A stretch of DNA of 64,000 nt from Pyxicephalus adspersus. Its lineage: Eukaryota; Chordata; Amphibia; Anura; Pyxicephalidae. The position numbers and the translations under genes were made by a program. The stretch covers positions 20,880,478 through 20,944,477 of the forward strand of contig NC_092864.1 of assembly GCF_032062135.1 (NCBI RefSeq), in the 5' to 3' direction. This document shows positions 24,751-38,500 of the stretch, one piece after another (position 1 is the stretch's first letter; each line of letters begins with the position of its first letter). Under the pieces are notes generated by a model, which saw only the letters and a list, made by a program, of their open reading frames with translations, made no database searches and was not told the DNA's origin.

Positions 24751-27614
24751 CGAGAAGTAGCACACAAGATGAGGGGTCTATGTGATTTAATAAAGCAAAT
24801 TTTATTGGTGGCATACATTTTTTTAAATTAAATTAATATGAGTTTTTATGATAGGCAGCGTATATTTAAAAACTTGGATAGCAAGATTTGTATACTAAAT
24901 GCTACATCCTTTACATCTACCTTTGGTGAAAGTATATCTGTTGTAGGTAAATCAAAATTTGATCCTGGCCATGTGAAACCTGAAACCTAACCTGTACTGT
25001 GCATGTGCAATAAGATTGTTACACATGTGCATTAGTGGACTTAACAGATTTCAATGGGTAGAAAGACTTGTCAAGACACTGACATTGACAAGGTGCTCGG
25101 CAGGGGGCAGATGAACCCCCAAACATGTGAGGTCTGTAGGGTGAAATAGGCTTTTTGGATCAGTCAGCAATGGCAGCTTTTGTGTTTCTGTCTCCCAAGG
25201 CCCCCCTAACAATATGCATAAATCTATAGTCATCAGTCCACTTTTAGTTTTCCAATTGCATTGATTAACAAGTGCTTAATTCTGGATGACTGCACATCAC
25301 ACATTGGATGCAGATAGCTTTTAGAGGCCAGGTTGTGTTGCTCTGAGTGCAGCAATCATCTTAATGCATTTGAATGCCAAAAGAGCATTAAAAAACACCC
25401 ATCAACATCAGATTTTTGGGGCTTGTTGCTGTCAACTGATTGATTGGAGTAAAAGCAGCGTCCAGCTTTCTGATCAATACAGTGCAGGTCATGCAAATGT
25501 TTCCTTTCCATAGACTGCAATGAAAAAACAGCTTCATTTTCTTTCCTATTTGTCTTTAATATTACCGTTCCTGCATCTTCCTTGCTCCATCCGCTTAATT
25601 ATTCCCTGGGGTAATTTGTACACTAAAGATTGTACACAAATGATTCCCTATGTGTACAGAACAAAATGATGGTGTTAATTCTAATAAATGCAGAATCCAT
25701 TAATGGGTTGAGAAATAAATTACTAAAATGTCATAATTTTAGTTTAATTTGAAGAGACATAAATGCCCAGTATGCCTCCAGTGCCCAGATTTTTTGTAGA
25801 GTGCTACAGATGGTTTGGGTTACATTGGCATTTTTTATCAGCTATGTATATATACATTTTTGTTGGACTAAATATGTCATGAATCCCAGTAAAGAAAAGG
25901 TGATAGTATTCATGGATTATATAAAATACGTAATGTTAAAAGTCAAAGAAACACAAAATTCAATTAATATTTAATGATTGAACAAGTGACTCAAGCAATG
26001 TGAAATGCTCTTATCCAAAAACAGCAGTAGAACTGCTCCACCTAGAGGTCAGAGCTGTGTACTATATACAGTACATTTATTACAAAACACTTATGGCCTG
26101 TTTATAAAGAAGTGTTGATTTTATAATAAAACTTCCTTGTTTTTCATGTTTTAAATTCTGCTACTTTCTTAACACAAGATTTATAAAAGCATGATCAAAT
26201 TGTGTGCAATGATAATTAGCAATTTTTTTGTCATACAGCATTTATACTTCATTCAGAAACTCTATTTACTTGAATGCATGGCCCATTCTCCTCCATCGCA
26301 TCAATGTGCAATACTTGAAGCATACTGATAACTTGTGATCTGAAGATTGGTGGTGGAATATTCATGCACCAGCAGGATTGATGAAGCCAGGAGATTCTTG
26401 CACTGCCGATCTTTAGTTACTGTTCCAATAAGGAGAACAATGAGCAGCACAGTGCTTATACTAACAAATTTAGTGAATCTACCATTCAGAAGCAGCAGTG
26501 CCTTAAATCTAATCTTGCAGAGTTATTTTCCAGGGGAACGCCAATGGTAAATCTTTTTGGTACTGAGGTTCGTTCTCACTAGTTCATTATCTTAGCTCAT
26601 ACATATCCAATAAGATTGCAAAGCATGGCAAAGCACAAAAGTGTTGGTGCTCTGGGTTATCAGTTATTCCTAATGACATCCCAATCATATATTGTCAGTG
26701 CATTCATTTAAAAAATACAGCATGCTCAGCTTTTGGCGCCCTTAGGCAGAACTAATAATCCTAAATGTTTCTTATAAGATAGTAAATCTTCACTTTCAGG
26801 TCCATTTTAGACTTAATAATTACACAACAATCTGATTTTATTGCAACAGCTAATCAAAGATCTGTGATTGGTTGCTGGAGGTTATATCTTTACACCCTAA
26901 AGTGTTCTAAATTTGCAGTTCAAAGAACGTTGATGCACCTGAATCACACTGTATGACAAGTCATTATTGTTTTAGCAGAGAGTAAATGTAATGTTTGTCT
27001 CGGCGTGCAGAAACACGATCCCAATAAGGTGCAGACTATTGTCTTTCAATAAAATAGGAGTTTACTAGCCAGAAGAAAAACACAGTGCCATGCGTACTGC
27101 CTGAATTAACTCGTTTTTGTCCTGGATTATGAGGTTAACCACAAATACATCTGCTCGTGTCTACAAAGAATACAGAGGCAGCTGGCAGCCGAGAAAATAG
27201 ACTTTTCATAATAAAACTCAATGTTAAAAAAAAAAAAACCCAGTGACTGTTACTGGGTTATATGTACAATGCAGTAAAATATAATATAGTACTGTACAGA
27301 AATCAGGATGAGACAACTGTACAATGTGTTTCTCTTTGCCCCTCCACACAGGCATATGGATGCTCCAAGTTGATCTTTTAGGTTTTGAGCTGCTTTTAGA
27401 AAGTTTTATAGCATGCTTGCTTCTTTCAGGGACTCCAGTGTTGAAGGTGTGACCCTGGGAATTCTCAATTCTGCCCTACATTTATTATGAAACAAAAGTC
27501 AAGTCAATACCAAAAAAAAAGTCAAATGACAATGTCTTGTTCTTTTTATGGATTCTTCATAATTTAGCAAGTTACTTGGTAGCTGTGAATATGTAACTCC
27601 CTTGTCAGGACATT
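24751..27614. other. intergenic, no gene seen
   Basis: No coding signature. The stretch 26985-27220 is less A/T-rich than its surroundings and free of recognisable repeat words, so it is a candidate for conserved non-coding sequence; this rests on composition alone. A 12-base A run lies near 27227. Confidence 0.35.
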
Positions 27615-27823
27615 GGGACTGATTTATTAATACTCTCCAAGACTGGAGAAGATAGGCTATCATAGGAGGACCTGAGTGATCCACCAAACCTGGAACAAAT
27701 CTGGATTGGAATTGAAATAATTTGCCAACTAATAGCAAATGGTTTTGAGGAAAACCATTTCATGGTTGCAGGATCGCCTGGATCTAACATCTCTCAGCCT
27801 TGGAGAGGTTTAATAAGTTGGGC
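27615..27823. mobile_element. palindromic MITE, complete-looking copy
   Basis: Outer ends gactgatttattaatactct and gaggtttaataagttgggc are inverted repeats; next inside, tccaagactggaga faces tctcagccttggaga, and gaggacctgagtgatccacc faces the right-hand ggatcgcctggatc block. It shares its end sequences with the copy at 15785-15968. No open frame of note. The whole element could fold into one long hairpin if transcribed. Confidence 0.65.
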
Positions 27824-30800
27824 ATGTTGTGAAAGAATTAGCAGAAGGAAATTTCACCACTGGAGTCTTTGGGAAGTAAGAAAAGATGGAAGGCAATATA
27901 GCCTACCAGTGCCCATCAATAACTGATATTTGTTCAAGATTGGACAGAGGCAAGCACCCTGCTGCCAAAAAGACAATGGAGTTCCACAAAAATGATCTCC
28001 CAGTGTAATCTGCTGGGCTCCGCTCTCAGTTTGATATCTGGTCCTCTCTGTGTCAAACTGACAGCTGAGGCCAGAGCAGGACCCAGCTGCTACACTGACA
28101 ATGAGAGTCACTCTTTCAGAGTAACAAGCAGGTCTGTCAGTTTAATAGCCAGGTCCTCCTCCACATTTCACAAGAGCTGACATTAGTATGAATTATGGCT
28201 GCAAACAGTTTGCAGCTCTCATTCATAAGTAGTCCTGTTGTGCAAATTATTATTATTAATTATAATTATTATTATTTCCTTATAATTCCTATGAAATACC
28301 GTTTCATTCTATAAGCTATTCTTCTTTTACTAATTTCTTGATCAATCATATGTAAACTTGTTTACTTGTTTATTTCGGAGGGTATGTATCCCCCCCGTCC
28401 TATATAGATGTCACAAGTACAAAAAGTTAAGTGAAATATCCCCACCCCATCCAAAACTAATTTCTTTGCTGGAGTTAGTCTTTAATTCTGGTCTCACTGC
28501 ATGATCTAAATCAGGGACAGACTACATAAGCACTTCTATATTTGGCAATGAAAGGAACATCTAGTATTAAATTATTTTTCTTGGCATCCAATTGCATAAT
28601 TTTGACCATCTGATAACACTTCTTACTTTGTTCTAACCATGGTGAGATATTTGCAAGTAACAAATAGGATCAAAATCATATGTCTCCCCAACTGAAACAA
28701 ATATGTCAAAAAGTACTTTATATCAAAATCTTTTCATCTTGAAAGGTTTCCAAAAGCACTGCAGCCAAACAACCTCTAGTACTATACATTGAGAACAGGC
28801 CCTGATAAAGAGAGGACTTTTGAGGATAGACATATGGGTTCAGGCATCCTGGCATCATTAACTATTGACTCACTGACCCATGTAGGAGAGAAGGTGAGCC
28901 AGCCAGCGTGGATTTTCATTGCTGATGTCTTTAGGCCCATATTCATTGCTAGCCATTTACACATCTCTGCAAGGAGCACCTTGGTTTTATAGAACATCTT
29001 GTTTTACTGCTACTAACCTGGTTTAGAATATTGTATGTAGCTTTCAATTGTTCTTGGAGGAACTATAGTGGGGGGAAAATACTCCAGTGGGTTTAGGTGG
29101 CGATTCCTGCAAGGTAATTAATCAGAGTATTCATAGGGGTCTTGGTAGGGTATATATGTTGCCTAAATAGGTTGTGCTCAAAAAGTTGTGTTATTCTCAG
29201 CTGAACATTTGTGCTAAATCTTCTTTCTGGGTCTGTGATTCAGAAGGTGTTAAATACAGAGCTTCTTAACAACAACTAGAAAATCTGAATTTGTCAAAAC
29301 CAAGTCAGCAATGGCAGATTCCAGTGAATCCACTTCAAAAGTCAATGTATTTTTAGGGATCTGTTGATGTCAGTCCATCCAGTTCAACAAATGGGACAGT
29401 TGGGAGCTGTAGGGATGTGCTTATTACTGGTTTGGAATGGACAAATGGCTATACCAAAACTAAGAGAAGTCCTAACCGTTTTTTACATGAATACAAATGT
29501 GTTTTTGTCTGTGATGAATAGATTGCCTATCACTTCCCATTTAGACTTTGATCACCTGGAAGACCAAGTGAACTTTTGCTGTATTGTATCACCCCAGTGG
29601 CCTGCCTAGTGCTGGTGTCCAAAAAATGACCAGAACCAATAGGAACAACATTGGAAAAAACATTCTTCTTTTCCAGTGTCACCCACCCAGGATTCAGACT
29701 ATAGAAGACAAAAAGATGTATTACTGGCACTCTGGTCACATTTAAGGTGACCAGATTTTTAAAAAATGGGATTGGTTTGCATTTCGCTTGACGAAGGTTC
29801 AGAGATTATGTGAGGCAAAACTTGACAAAAAAACAGCTAAATACAAAGCTTGAATATAGGACATTGCATGGTCTGCTTTATCTGCTAAATGATTAGTAAT
29901 GCTGCACAGTCAGTCTTGTGATCTGAGCACCTCTGGCAGACTGCACATAAGGACAGTTGACAAACTTATCTCATAAATTCATATCATGCATTGCGGTAGC
30001 CCGCACTGACCTACTTGAGTTGATTTATGAGTTATTAAACACATTGCTGGGATGTGCTACAGACCCATAAACTCCCTGACCCTATTTGGAACAATTGATT
30101 TTAGCCTGACATTGCACTGGGCTTGCATTGAGCAACAGACGTGGTGTTACTGGGTCCTTGTTCAGTTCTTGTTCAATGGACAATAAGGGCCATTTCAGAC
30201 CCACTGTGAGCTGCAGTCTGCACTCCAACCACAGTACCAACTGCTCCCATTCAAGTGCAAAGGAAAGGTTGGGAACCAGGGCTGAACAATAGGGAAGTGC
30301 AAATTGCACCACTGCATGAGGGCCCTGAACCCTCAAGTCCATTCTGCACAGGGGCCCACTGTTGGCTACATCCTCCACTGTTGGGAACGATTTTTTGAAC
30401 ATGGCTGTGGCAGAATGCGAAGGGATAGGTTGCTTTAGGTCATGTGGTTGGTGTTGGAAGAACTGTGGAGTGCTTCATCCAATAGCAACTTGGCAGCAAA
30501 AAGTGATTGGTTACTGCAGTGCAGTGTGCTGTACGCCTAGGTGCGGCCGACTACATGGTTTTCCACCACGGGTAAGAATTGGCAATCAGCTCCATTATGT
30601 AAGTAGAACAAAGCACAAAGTATAAAGTTTTAGTGCAGATTTAGTAGTTTTCATAGTTGCATTATACCTATAGCTTATTTTATTCTCTGAATTCCCTCTC
30701 CTCATTACGGCTTTATTACAGATCACAGAAAAATTCTAGTGATTTTGGTAGCTGTGAATCCGTTAAAGATAATTAAAGTGGGTGTAACATGAAGGTCTGT

Positions 30801-31560
30801 ATTTCTATTGTATGCTAATACAAGACAAGTATTAACAGGGCGTAATTATAAGAGTGTGCTGGCAGCCAGTCACCTCTATGAGATGACAATGCCATAATAA
30901 TTCAACAACTGAAAATATGCTGCCTATTGAACGGTTCATCAGTCTTGAGTCAGCACTGTTAGAGCCGCTGGCGCATTTTGCGAACATGCCTGTGTGACAT
31001 CAGATGAAGCTACTTATCGCTATATGGAGGGCTGTGCTGGTATCTATAGAATTGGCAATAAGTATAAAAAATAAGGCTGGATTTACAGAAACTTTCAGTA
31101 GGCACTACGGTAATATTCACTCCAAACCACACTAATGAATTGCAAAGCACAATAATGCACTTCCAGGTATTCCTAAAAATAGTGCATTAGTGTACTGGGC
31201 AGGCCTTTCAACTAACGACTTATTACACCCCAAAAATGTAAATGAGCTCTAAGCAAATCAAAAGAAACAAACAGCTCAAATTATAACCAAATAACTTTTT
31301 TTTGTGTAAGGTGTGTCCCTCTCCAATGTCTTAAGAGAAATAAAAAAAACAGCCCTAGGTGTTTACTGAAGATAACCTTTATATTCCACCCCTCACAGAT
31401 TTGTCTAGGTGTACAGGGGGGGGGGGGGGGGCAATGGAAATGTACACTAGTGTCCTATACCTCTACCTACACCTATACCTAACTATATATAATAGGTGTG
31501 TTTTACTGTTTATTGTGCATGGGAGTCAAAAACTGAAATGATTTAAGGACCGTAAAGCAT
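27824..31560. other. intergenic, decayed repeats, no gene seen
   Basis: Contains a TTA/AAT microsatellite at about 28240-28278 and a 16-base G run near 31416-31431. Between 28780 and 29740 several open frames on both strands look like the remains of a mobile element, but I cannot identify a family. No splice framework or RNA gene was found. Confidence 0.4.
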
Positions 31561-31591
31561 TATACATCCATTTGCATTAAAAAATTTGAAA

Positions 31592-31592
<1 letters not shown>

Positions 31593-31634
<42 letters not shown>

Positions 31635-31648
31635 TATATATATATTAT
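31593..31648. repeat. TA microsatellite
   Basis: Near-pure TA dinucleotide array, interrupted by two or three TTA steps towards its right end. It sits at the left edge of a mosaic repeat block (to about 32570). Confidence 0.95.
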
Positions 31649-31699
31649 CATATGCAAAAAAATATCCTGTATAATCAGTTTTCAGCTAACTGAAGGGCA

Positions 31700-32570
31700 T
31701 ATCGATTTTAATGTATATACTGCCACCTGCTGGGTATTTGAGCGTATTATTTTGTATTGGATTAGATACAGGACTTTGCATTGAATCCAATACAAAATAT
31801 TTGAATTTCCCGCTACGACCCCCGTCGACGGGCGTATGCACTGACATCATCAGGAATCGCCGAGGGACGCATACGCGAACGGCGGGTGTTCTAATTCTTT
31901 CTGAACTTCCATGAAAAAAGTGTTAAATTTTTTGCATGGAAATTTATTTTAGATTGTAAACTATAACTCACCGAATCAGGCAATAATTACTTATAATTCA
32001 CCGAATTACCGCATAACTCACCGAAATATGTCCACAATTTTATAAATTTAATATTAAAAATTTTTTTTATAAAACAAAAAAAAATCTTTAAAATAAAAAA
32101 AAAAATAGTGTATAATGTAATGTAACTACTGTACAGTAGCTTATATAATATATATATAATACAATTATATACATATTATATAAAGATTTCTTTGTATTGG
32201 ACTCAATACAGCTTTTTTGTATTGAGTTCAATGCAAAGTTATTTGAATTTCCCGCCCCGCCTCCCGCCCACACCGACGCATGCAGCGACGTCACCGGGAA
32301 ACCCCAGGGATCATCACTGCACTCGCCGAATGGAGAAAGAAGAGGACAGATGTGTCCAGAGGAGCTGCAGGGACAGGGTAAGTATTTTTTTTCAGTTGTA
32401 ATCCAATTGTCATACAATGTTGTATGACAATCGGATTGCAATGTCACGCTTGTTTATTTTTTTAGCTACCCCGACCTTGGTTCGGGGTAAACGATAGTAG
32501 CAAGTCTACTTACCCCGTACCAAGGTCGGGCTAACCACCCGTGTGGTTAAAATACAGGTAGCCCCTGCTG
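31700..32570. repeat. mosaic repeat block with two related modules
   Basis: Two modules share the order ttttgtattgga, an inverted ttgaatccaatacaaa-type word, tatttgaatttcccgc and then a CpG-rich stretch: one at about 31748-31890, the other at about 32190-32330. Between them are three copies of ataa(c/t)tcaccgaa at 31963, 31993 and 32013 and an A/T-rich spacer. To the right lie two hairpins (32404-32435 and 32463-32534). The CpG-rich parts contrast sharply with the A/T-rich surroundings. This is probably one or two non-autonomous elements of unknown class. Confidence 0.5.
32463..32534. repeat. GC-rich hairpin
   Basis: Left arm ccgaccttggttcggggtaa (32471-32490) pairs with right arm ttaccccgtaccaaggtcgg (32510-32529) with one mismatch over 20 positions, around a loop of about 19 bases. 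The outer ttagc/gctaa words pair as well after a small bulge. Size and shape resemble a small-RNA precursor, but its place inside a repeat block argues for a transposon end or internal palindrome. Confidence 0.6.
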
Positions 32571-35500
32571 GCTACTTGCGGTATGACACCTGAGACTCCG
32601 CATAGAAAGTTGTAAAGACAGCAGGGAAAGTACTGGGTGCTCAAGTTCTGGATAACAGGTACTTTATGCTTCATATCTGCATACTAAGCTATAAAGTTAC
32701 TGCTGAATAAATATGCCATAAAAATGGCTCTGGAGTCTGGAGTATATGTTTAAAGTGTCCCTTAAAACATATAATTAATAAATACAACCTTTTTTTTTTC
32801 AAACATTTTATTTTAAAACATGATATCCAAGTTGAATGGAAACCACAGAAATTACAATTTATGACCCAACATCTGTCATTTTTTTTTTTTTTTTTGCTTG
32901 CAAAATAAAGCACATTAAAAATAGCTATGAACCCTCGCACTTGGCACAGAAAGGGTTAAATCATAACCAAGGACACTATTTGATTACAGAGAGACGAATG
33001 GGGGTTTCTGTACATCTCTTCATAATATGCAGAAAGTAAAAAAATATGTTCAGTGCAGGGGAAGTATAAAGAAAAAGTAGAAACCATTTTGAAAATACAT
33101 ATTTAGAAATATATGCATTAGGACATAAGCAACTTCTGTTTTTGCCACATTTAGAAACAAATAAGGAAACGTTGCTACCTGTTTCACTTTATTTTTGTTC
33201 CAAGTGAATGTATTAACAGATGTTAAAGACAAGTATGGCTGTCATTTTCTGAAACACAGGTCCATGTAGAATTGTTGGGTCGATGCCAGAAGGTTGGACC
33301 GCTCACTGCCTAAGCCTATCGAACTCCACTCTTTACCTGGGTTCCCAACTCTGCCTACTTCCTATTCTTCATTATAAAAGGGTCCACTATACATTTCAGT
33401 TATTTTACATCACAAGAATGTAACAAGGGAAGACTGTTGGGGGATAAAGGAGTCAGGTAGGGGAACTCAAGCAAGCAAAAGGTTTTTGTGCCCAAAGCAA
33501 CCCCTTGGTTTGCTTAATGCAGGGCCAAGCAGCAGGCTTTTGCTCCACCCCCAAAAAACTATTTATATTTTCCTTGCTCCCTAACTGATCCATTCAGCCA
33601 ATGAGAGTGAAGAAAACACCCGGTACCTAAAAGTATGGAGAAGCATGTGACACAGCTTGGGCAATTAGAAATCACATTGTACCCTAAAGAGAATTCATAC
33701 CCTGGTGTAAGCTACAGCCTGAGAAGCTTATAGTAAACACAAGGATTCTTTTCCAGCTTCTGGCAAACAAATGGAGCAACAAGAAGGATGGGATGATGGA
33801 GAAGGTAACGATAGTAAGCCCGTTGTTTTGCCCACATCAGCAAAGTTCAGCTTTACCTAAAGTAATCAAAAAGTATAAAAAGCCACTGGATGTTTCAACC
33901 CATCAGCATCCATCTGTATTGGACATTTCCAAATCACATATTCTGGCTAGGTGATTAATAGGTAAATGCTTTCCAAACCAGTTTGGTTCGATAGAGGATA
34001 TCTGTTTTCACATATTTGTGTGGAGCTTCACTACCGTCATGTTAGGGTAAATCTACAGAAGATTCTTGGTAAATTACTGACCTACAAGAAGCATTTTCTG
34101 ATATCAGACATTGTTTTTGGATTAGGGACTTACATTAGTAAAGCCAGAATAAGGGTGAAAGAATTAGCCAGAATTAGCATGAACCTTCAAAAATATATCA
34201 GTTTCTAAATGTCTATCCTGATACGTTTTATTTAAAACTCTCGGAAACCCAGAGAGATTCTTGATTCATTTCTGCCAACAGCGTGACCATATGCTATCTG
34301 TTTTGACATTGACCATACCGATTGGGAGATTAAGATAAAGTCAAGTTTTGGAAGTCTGGGCTGTGCAAGGCAGATGGCTTCCCCTGATGTTCCCAAGTTT
34401 TTTTTACCAGAAGTCAAACAAGAAGAAGACTGGGAAGTCCAACTTACTATTATCCTCACAAGATACAGCTTGTTCTAAAATAAATAAATACATATTTGTT
34501 TAATGCCAAATACAAGGGGCTTAATTTAGAATTTCAATAGACTGCACATAAGACTTGTTAACCACATTCTTGTGTGTGGACTTATAATGAATTGGTCTCA
34601 TTACAGATGAGGGCAAGGAATGGAGTTGGAATATAGTAATTGGTCTCAATATACAGTGGTGGAGATGGGTGGGAGCTCAGCTCCACTTTATAACCCAGGA
34701 GGATGGGCAAAAAGTATTTTGTAAGTGTGTAAGTGTTAGAGCCTATCACGGTCGGCAGATTTTCTATGGGTATTAGATTATGCCTCTATCTGACTGACTG
34801 TCCAGCTTCTATTTGCCTAGGAGGCCAGTTGTCCAAATTTTATAAAAAAGGATTTTTTTTCATACAAACCCAATTCCACTAGAAACATTTTTTTTACTAT
34901 CTGTGCATGGATCAAAGCTCCTCAAGAAAATTAATCTTTTTTATAATGAACCTGGGGACTGAAATTCTTAAACTATAAGCACCCTATATTAGCACCTGCT
35001 GAGCACTCCTTGACCCTGAGCAGCAATGGTGATTTACCCGGATGGCTCAATACACAGAGTACTCAGCAAAGTGTTAGTGAATGCTGTATTCGTATTTATG
35101 CAGCATGGACTGAGGAATCTGAATGAATTTCAGGAAAACTATCTTACCTCCTAACATATTTCTAATTCTGTTCTTTCACTAGTGTAGTCCATCTACAGTT
35201 AGGAAAATGCTAGAAGTATTTTGAAAAGTCCAGTAGCAGTTTTTACTAAAAAGATACATTTAATACAGCCAACATATTTCAGGGGGTTCTCACTTCATCA
35301 AGGCTTCGTTAATACACAGATGACATAAAAATGTATGTAAAGCTATGCGAGCTGAAGAATTTTTTTTGCTTCAGTTTAATTGGTCATATTATTCCCACAT
35401 CACTGCTACACTGCACAGGCATATAAGGATCACCCCCATTTTACTGGTTCAACTTTGCTTCTTCCCAAGTCACTTTTCCTCCTCCAGCATATTCATTGGG

Positions 35501-38500
35501 CAACAAACACACTACAAATTTATTATCCAATAAACAGTAAGGATATGAGTGGCAAGCTGCAAATCTGAACTATATACAGTATGTATGGTAGGACAAAGAT
35601 ATATGAATTAGATATATATCACCTGTACTGTGCATTAAGTTATACACTAATAGGCTTGCCTATATTAGATCCACACATTTCCTAGGGAAATTCCATTAGC
35701 AGGCATATCTAATAAATGCAATCCAAACTTTGCAATACAAAAGTGAAATCCTATACCTGCAGTAGGCTCACCGATCACACAATTATGCCTTGAACCGAGT
35801 GGGCAGCATGCTCAAGGTGTTGATATTTGTTAAAGCTTTATGTGTTGTATTAAACTAAGCCTGGCCACCTGTGCTCTGGTAAAATCCAGTATGACATACA
35901 AAATATAAGTAATATCACTGAACTTGTGTGTATAACCTAAGACAGACAATCACAAATATTTTATTTCATGCAACATGATTGAAGAGGCCAATAAGTAAGT
36001 GGAGTAGGGTATACACTAGAACAATAGGTCTCATGAAATGATTTAGGAAAACTAGAGGAAATCTGTGTTGCCCATGCCAAATAATCAAGGAACTCCTTAT
36101 GTTTCATGTGCACAATGATGCTTAGAATAAGGTTATTTCACATAGACAATTCTACCTCCCTCAAGTTTTCATAAAATAAGGCTCGAGGAGACTTAAGGGT
36201 GCAAGTGAAAATGTACAAGTCTATAGCCAACATTGCTAACCTGTAATATCCACAGATTGAAATTGCATAGTGAGCTTTATGAAAAGAATACAGAGCCCTA
36301 AAACCCACTATTGGATGACCCATTAAAGGCCTACAAGCCTTTTTTGACCTGATTATGCTGCAATAACAACAACTATCGGCATCACTTAACTCCTGTAGAC
36401 AAATCTAGCTAATTATTTTGATGGGTTTTCTCCACCATCAGTTGGTCAATCATTTTCCACTTAGTTAGCACTTGCACTGGGGGGCTTCAAAAACCCATAC
36501 CATACAGTTGTATAGATAAGTCTAACTGGCCAGTACAAACTATTCCACACAAAGAACTAGTTAGCAAGAGTCAACAAGACTACGTAAACGAGCACACTGC
36601 TCAAGGCGACCCACCAATGTTCCATTTTGGCTTTGATGGTCCTATAACTTTCTAGCAAAAATCTAAAGAAACATGTACGAGAGGTTAGAGCAGATCCTCC
36701 ACCTTCCTTCCGTGTTCTCTCACTCAGGCACTTACTCCTAAAATGGACCTGTCACTGTGTAGTAGACAAAAGGCTGCAATAGAAGAGGGTAGAGAAGGAT
36801 AGACACCGATTTGTTCAGTCATTAAGTTTATACCAAAATTCTAAAATGTATGCATGTCATTTTGGCAGTGCTAGAAGTTTACAATGAGGAAGAGATGGGT
36901 ACCATTGTCATTTGGTAGCCTCTGAAAAGCCTTCAGGATAAAATTTACAGCTGCTAGAAGTTTAACATTATGGAAGATGTTACACCTTGTTTGTCTTTAC
37001 TCTCCAATCTGCTCTTTCTTCAATGACATATTCATTTTCTCCACAAACACCTCCAACTGCTTCTCAACTAAAGTGGCTAAAAACATAACAAGAAAGACAA
37101 TTTACGACCTTTTCAAGGAAAAACTGGGCCCAGCATAAAGTTTAATGGCCAGTACACCATCCATTCATGCGAAACATGCAGGTAGCATGGGTGCCAATGG
37201 TTCATATGCAGTAGGTCTACCAATCATCTGAAGGCCAATGGTAAAAAGACAGGAAGGGGTTGTACTCTAAAAAGTTTATAATAAAAAGGCACAGTGACTA
37301 TATTTCCTATTTTTCTTTTGCAGCAGTTGCTGAACTAAAATAGTCACAGGTCTGCTTAAAAACTGATGGTGTGTATGCTTTCTTCTGCCAAGAAGACAAA
37401 CAAGTGATTGGATAAACACTTCACATATGTACACACACCAAAATAGGCCTTCAACAGCCTAAAGTAGCCTGATCTTTATATTTAGGTCCAAACCTATTGA
37501 CTTTTTTATCTGATGCATCTTACTAAAGCGTGAGCAAAATTCATGTAAAAAGACAAGACATAAGTGAAAGCTCCTATAAATGGCAAGCAAGTTGAACCTA
37601 ATATCACGCACAGGATACAAACACAACAGTAATCCTCAAGACTGTTGTGTCTTGAGTTGGATTTCTTTTACAATAACAAGGCAGTCTTTGAGACTGGACA
37701 CAAAGTCCAACATGCTATTTACAGTTCACATTTTGGAGATGTCTTTTCTGAAACAGTTTTTTCCCCCAATTCATCCCAGCAGTTCTCTTTATGAATAAGT
37801 AGACGAATAAAAAAAATATTGAAGCCAAAATCAAGGTGCAAACAACAGTATTGTGCTTCCAAAAAGATGTCATGTTGAGTGAAAGATACATTTGTCTTTG
37901 ATGGCCTTGGTTGGTCAACATGGCTCAGTTTTGTGGTCCAAACCACTAAGAATAGAAGCAAGACAGAATATCTGAATTCTCAAGTGGAATTTGAAGTTCT
38001 GCTTTTATTATTAAAAGGGAGTCATCATGTTTAAAGAGAAGTCAGATAAGTTGATGATATACACTGTATAATTTCCCATGTATTAGACAATCTCTGTAGA
38101 AAAATCCCACTGCTATTCCATTAAGTTTTTGGGACCTGACAACGCTATGGTTGTAAGTCAGACTCAATATCTTTAGCACCATTGATTGAAGTCTGAAATC
38201 TCCAGTTATAGATGGTTTTGTAGATCATGAGGCTTCAGTGCACTCCAGATATTACAAGGTGTCCTCCTATGTTGTGGTTCATGTCTTATGTCCATGAGAT
38301 TAAGGGATGAAAAATAAATTATCCATAATAATACACAGGAGTGGTATTTCCTCCATTGAAAAAAAAACATGCTGTAAATAATAAAATAGTTTAATTATGG
38401 TACAAAATATATTCCATCATTAATGCACGCAGATAACTACACACTTTAAGGGCCAATAAACTGAAAGGTGTTTCCTAATAAAACAAAGAATAATTCTGTT

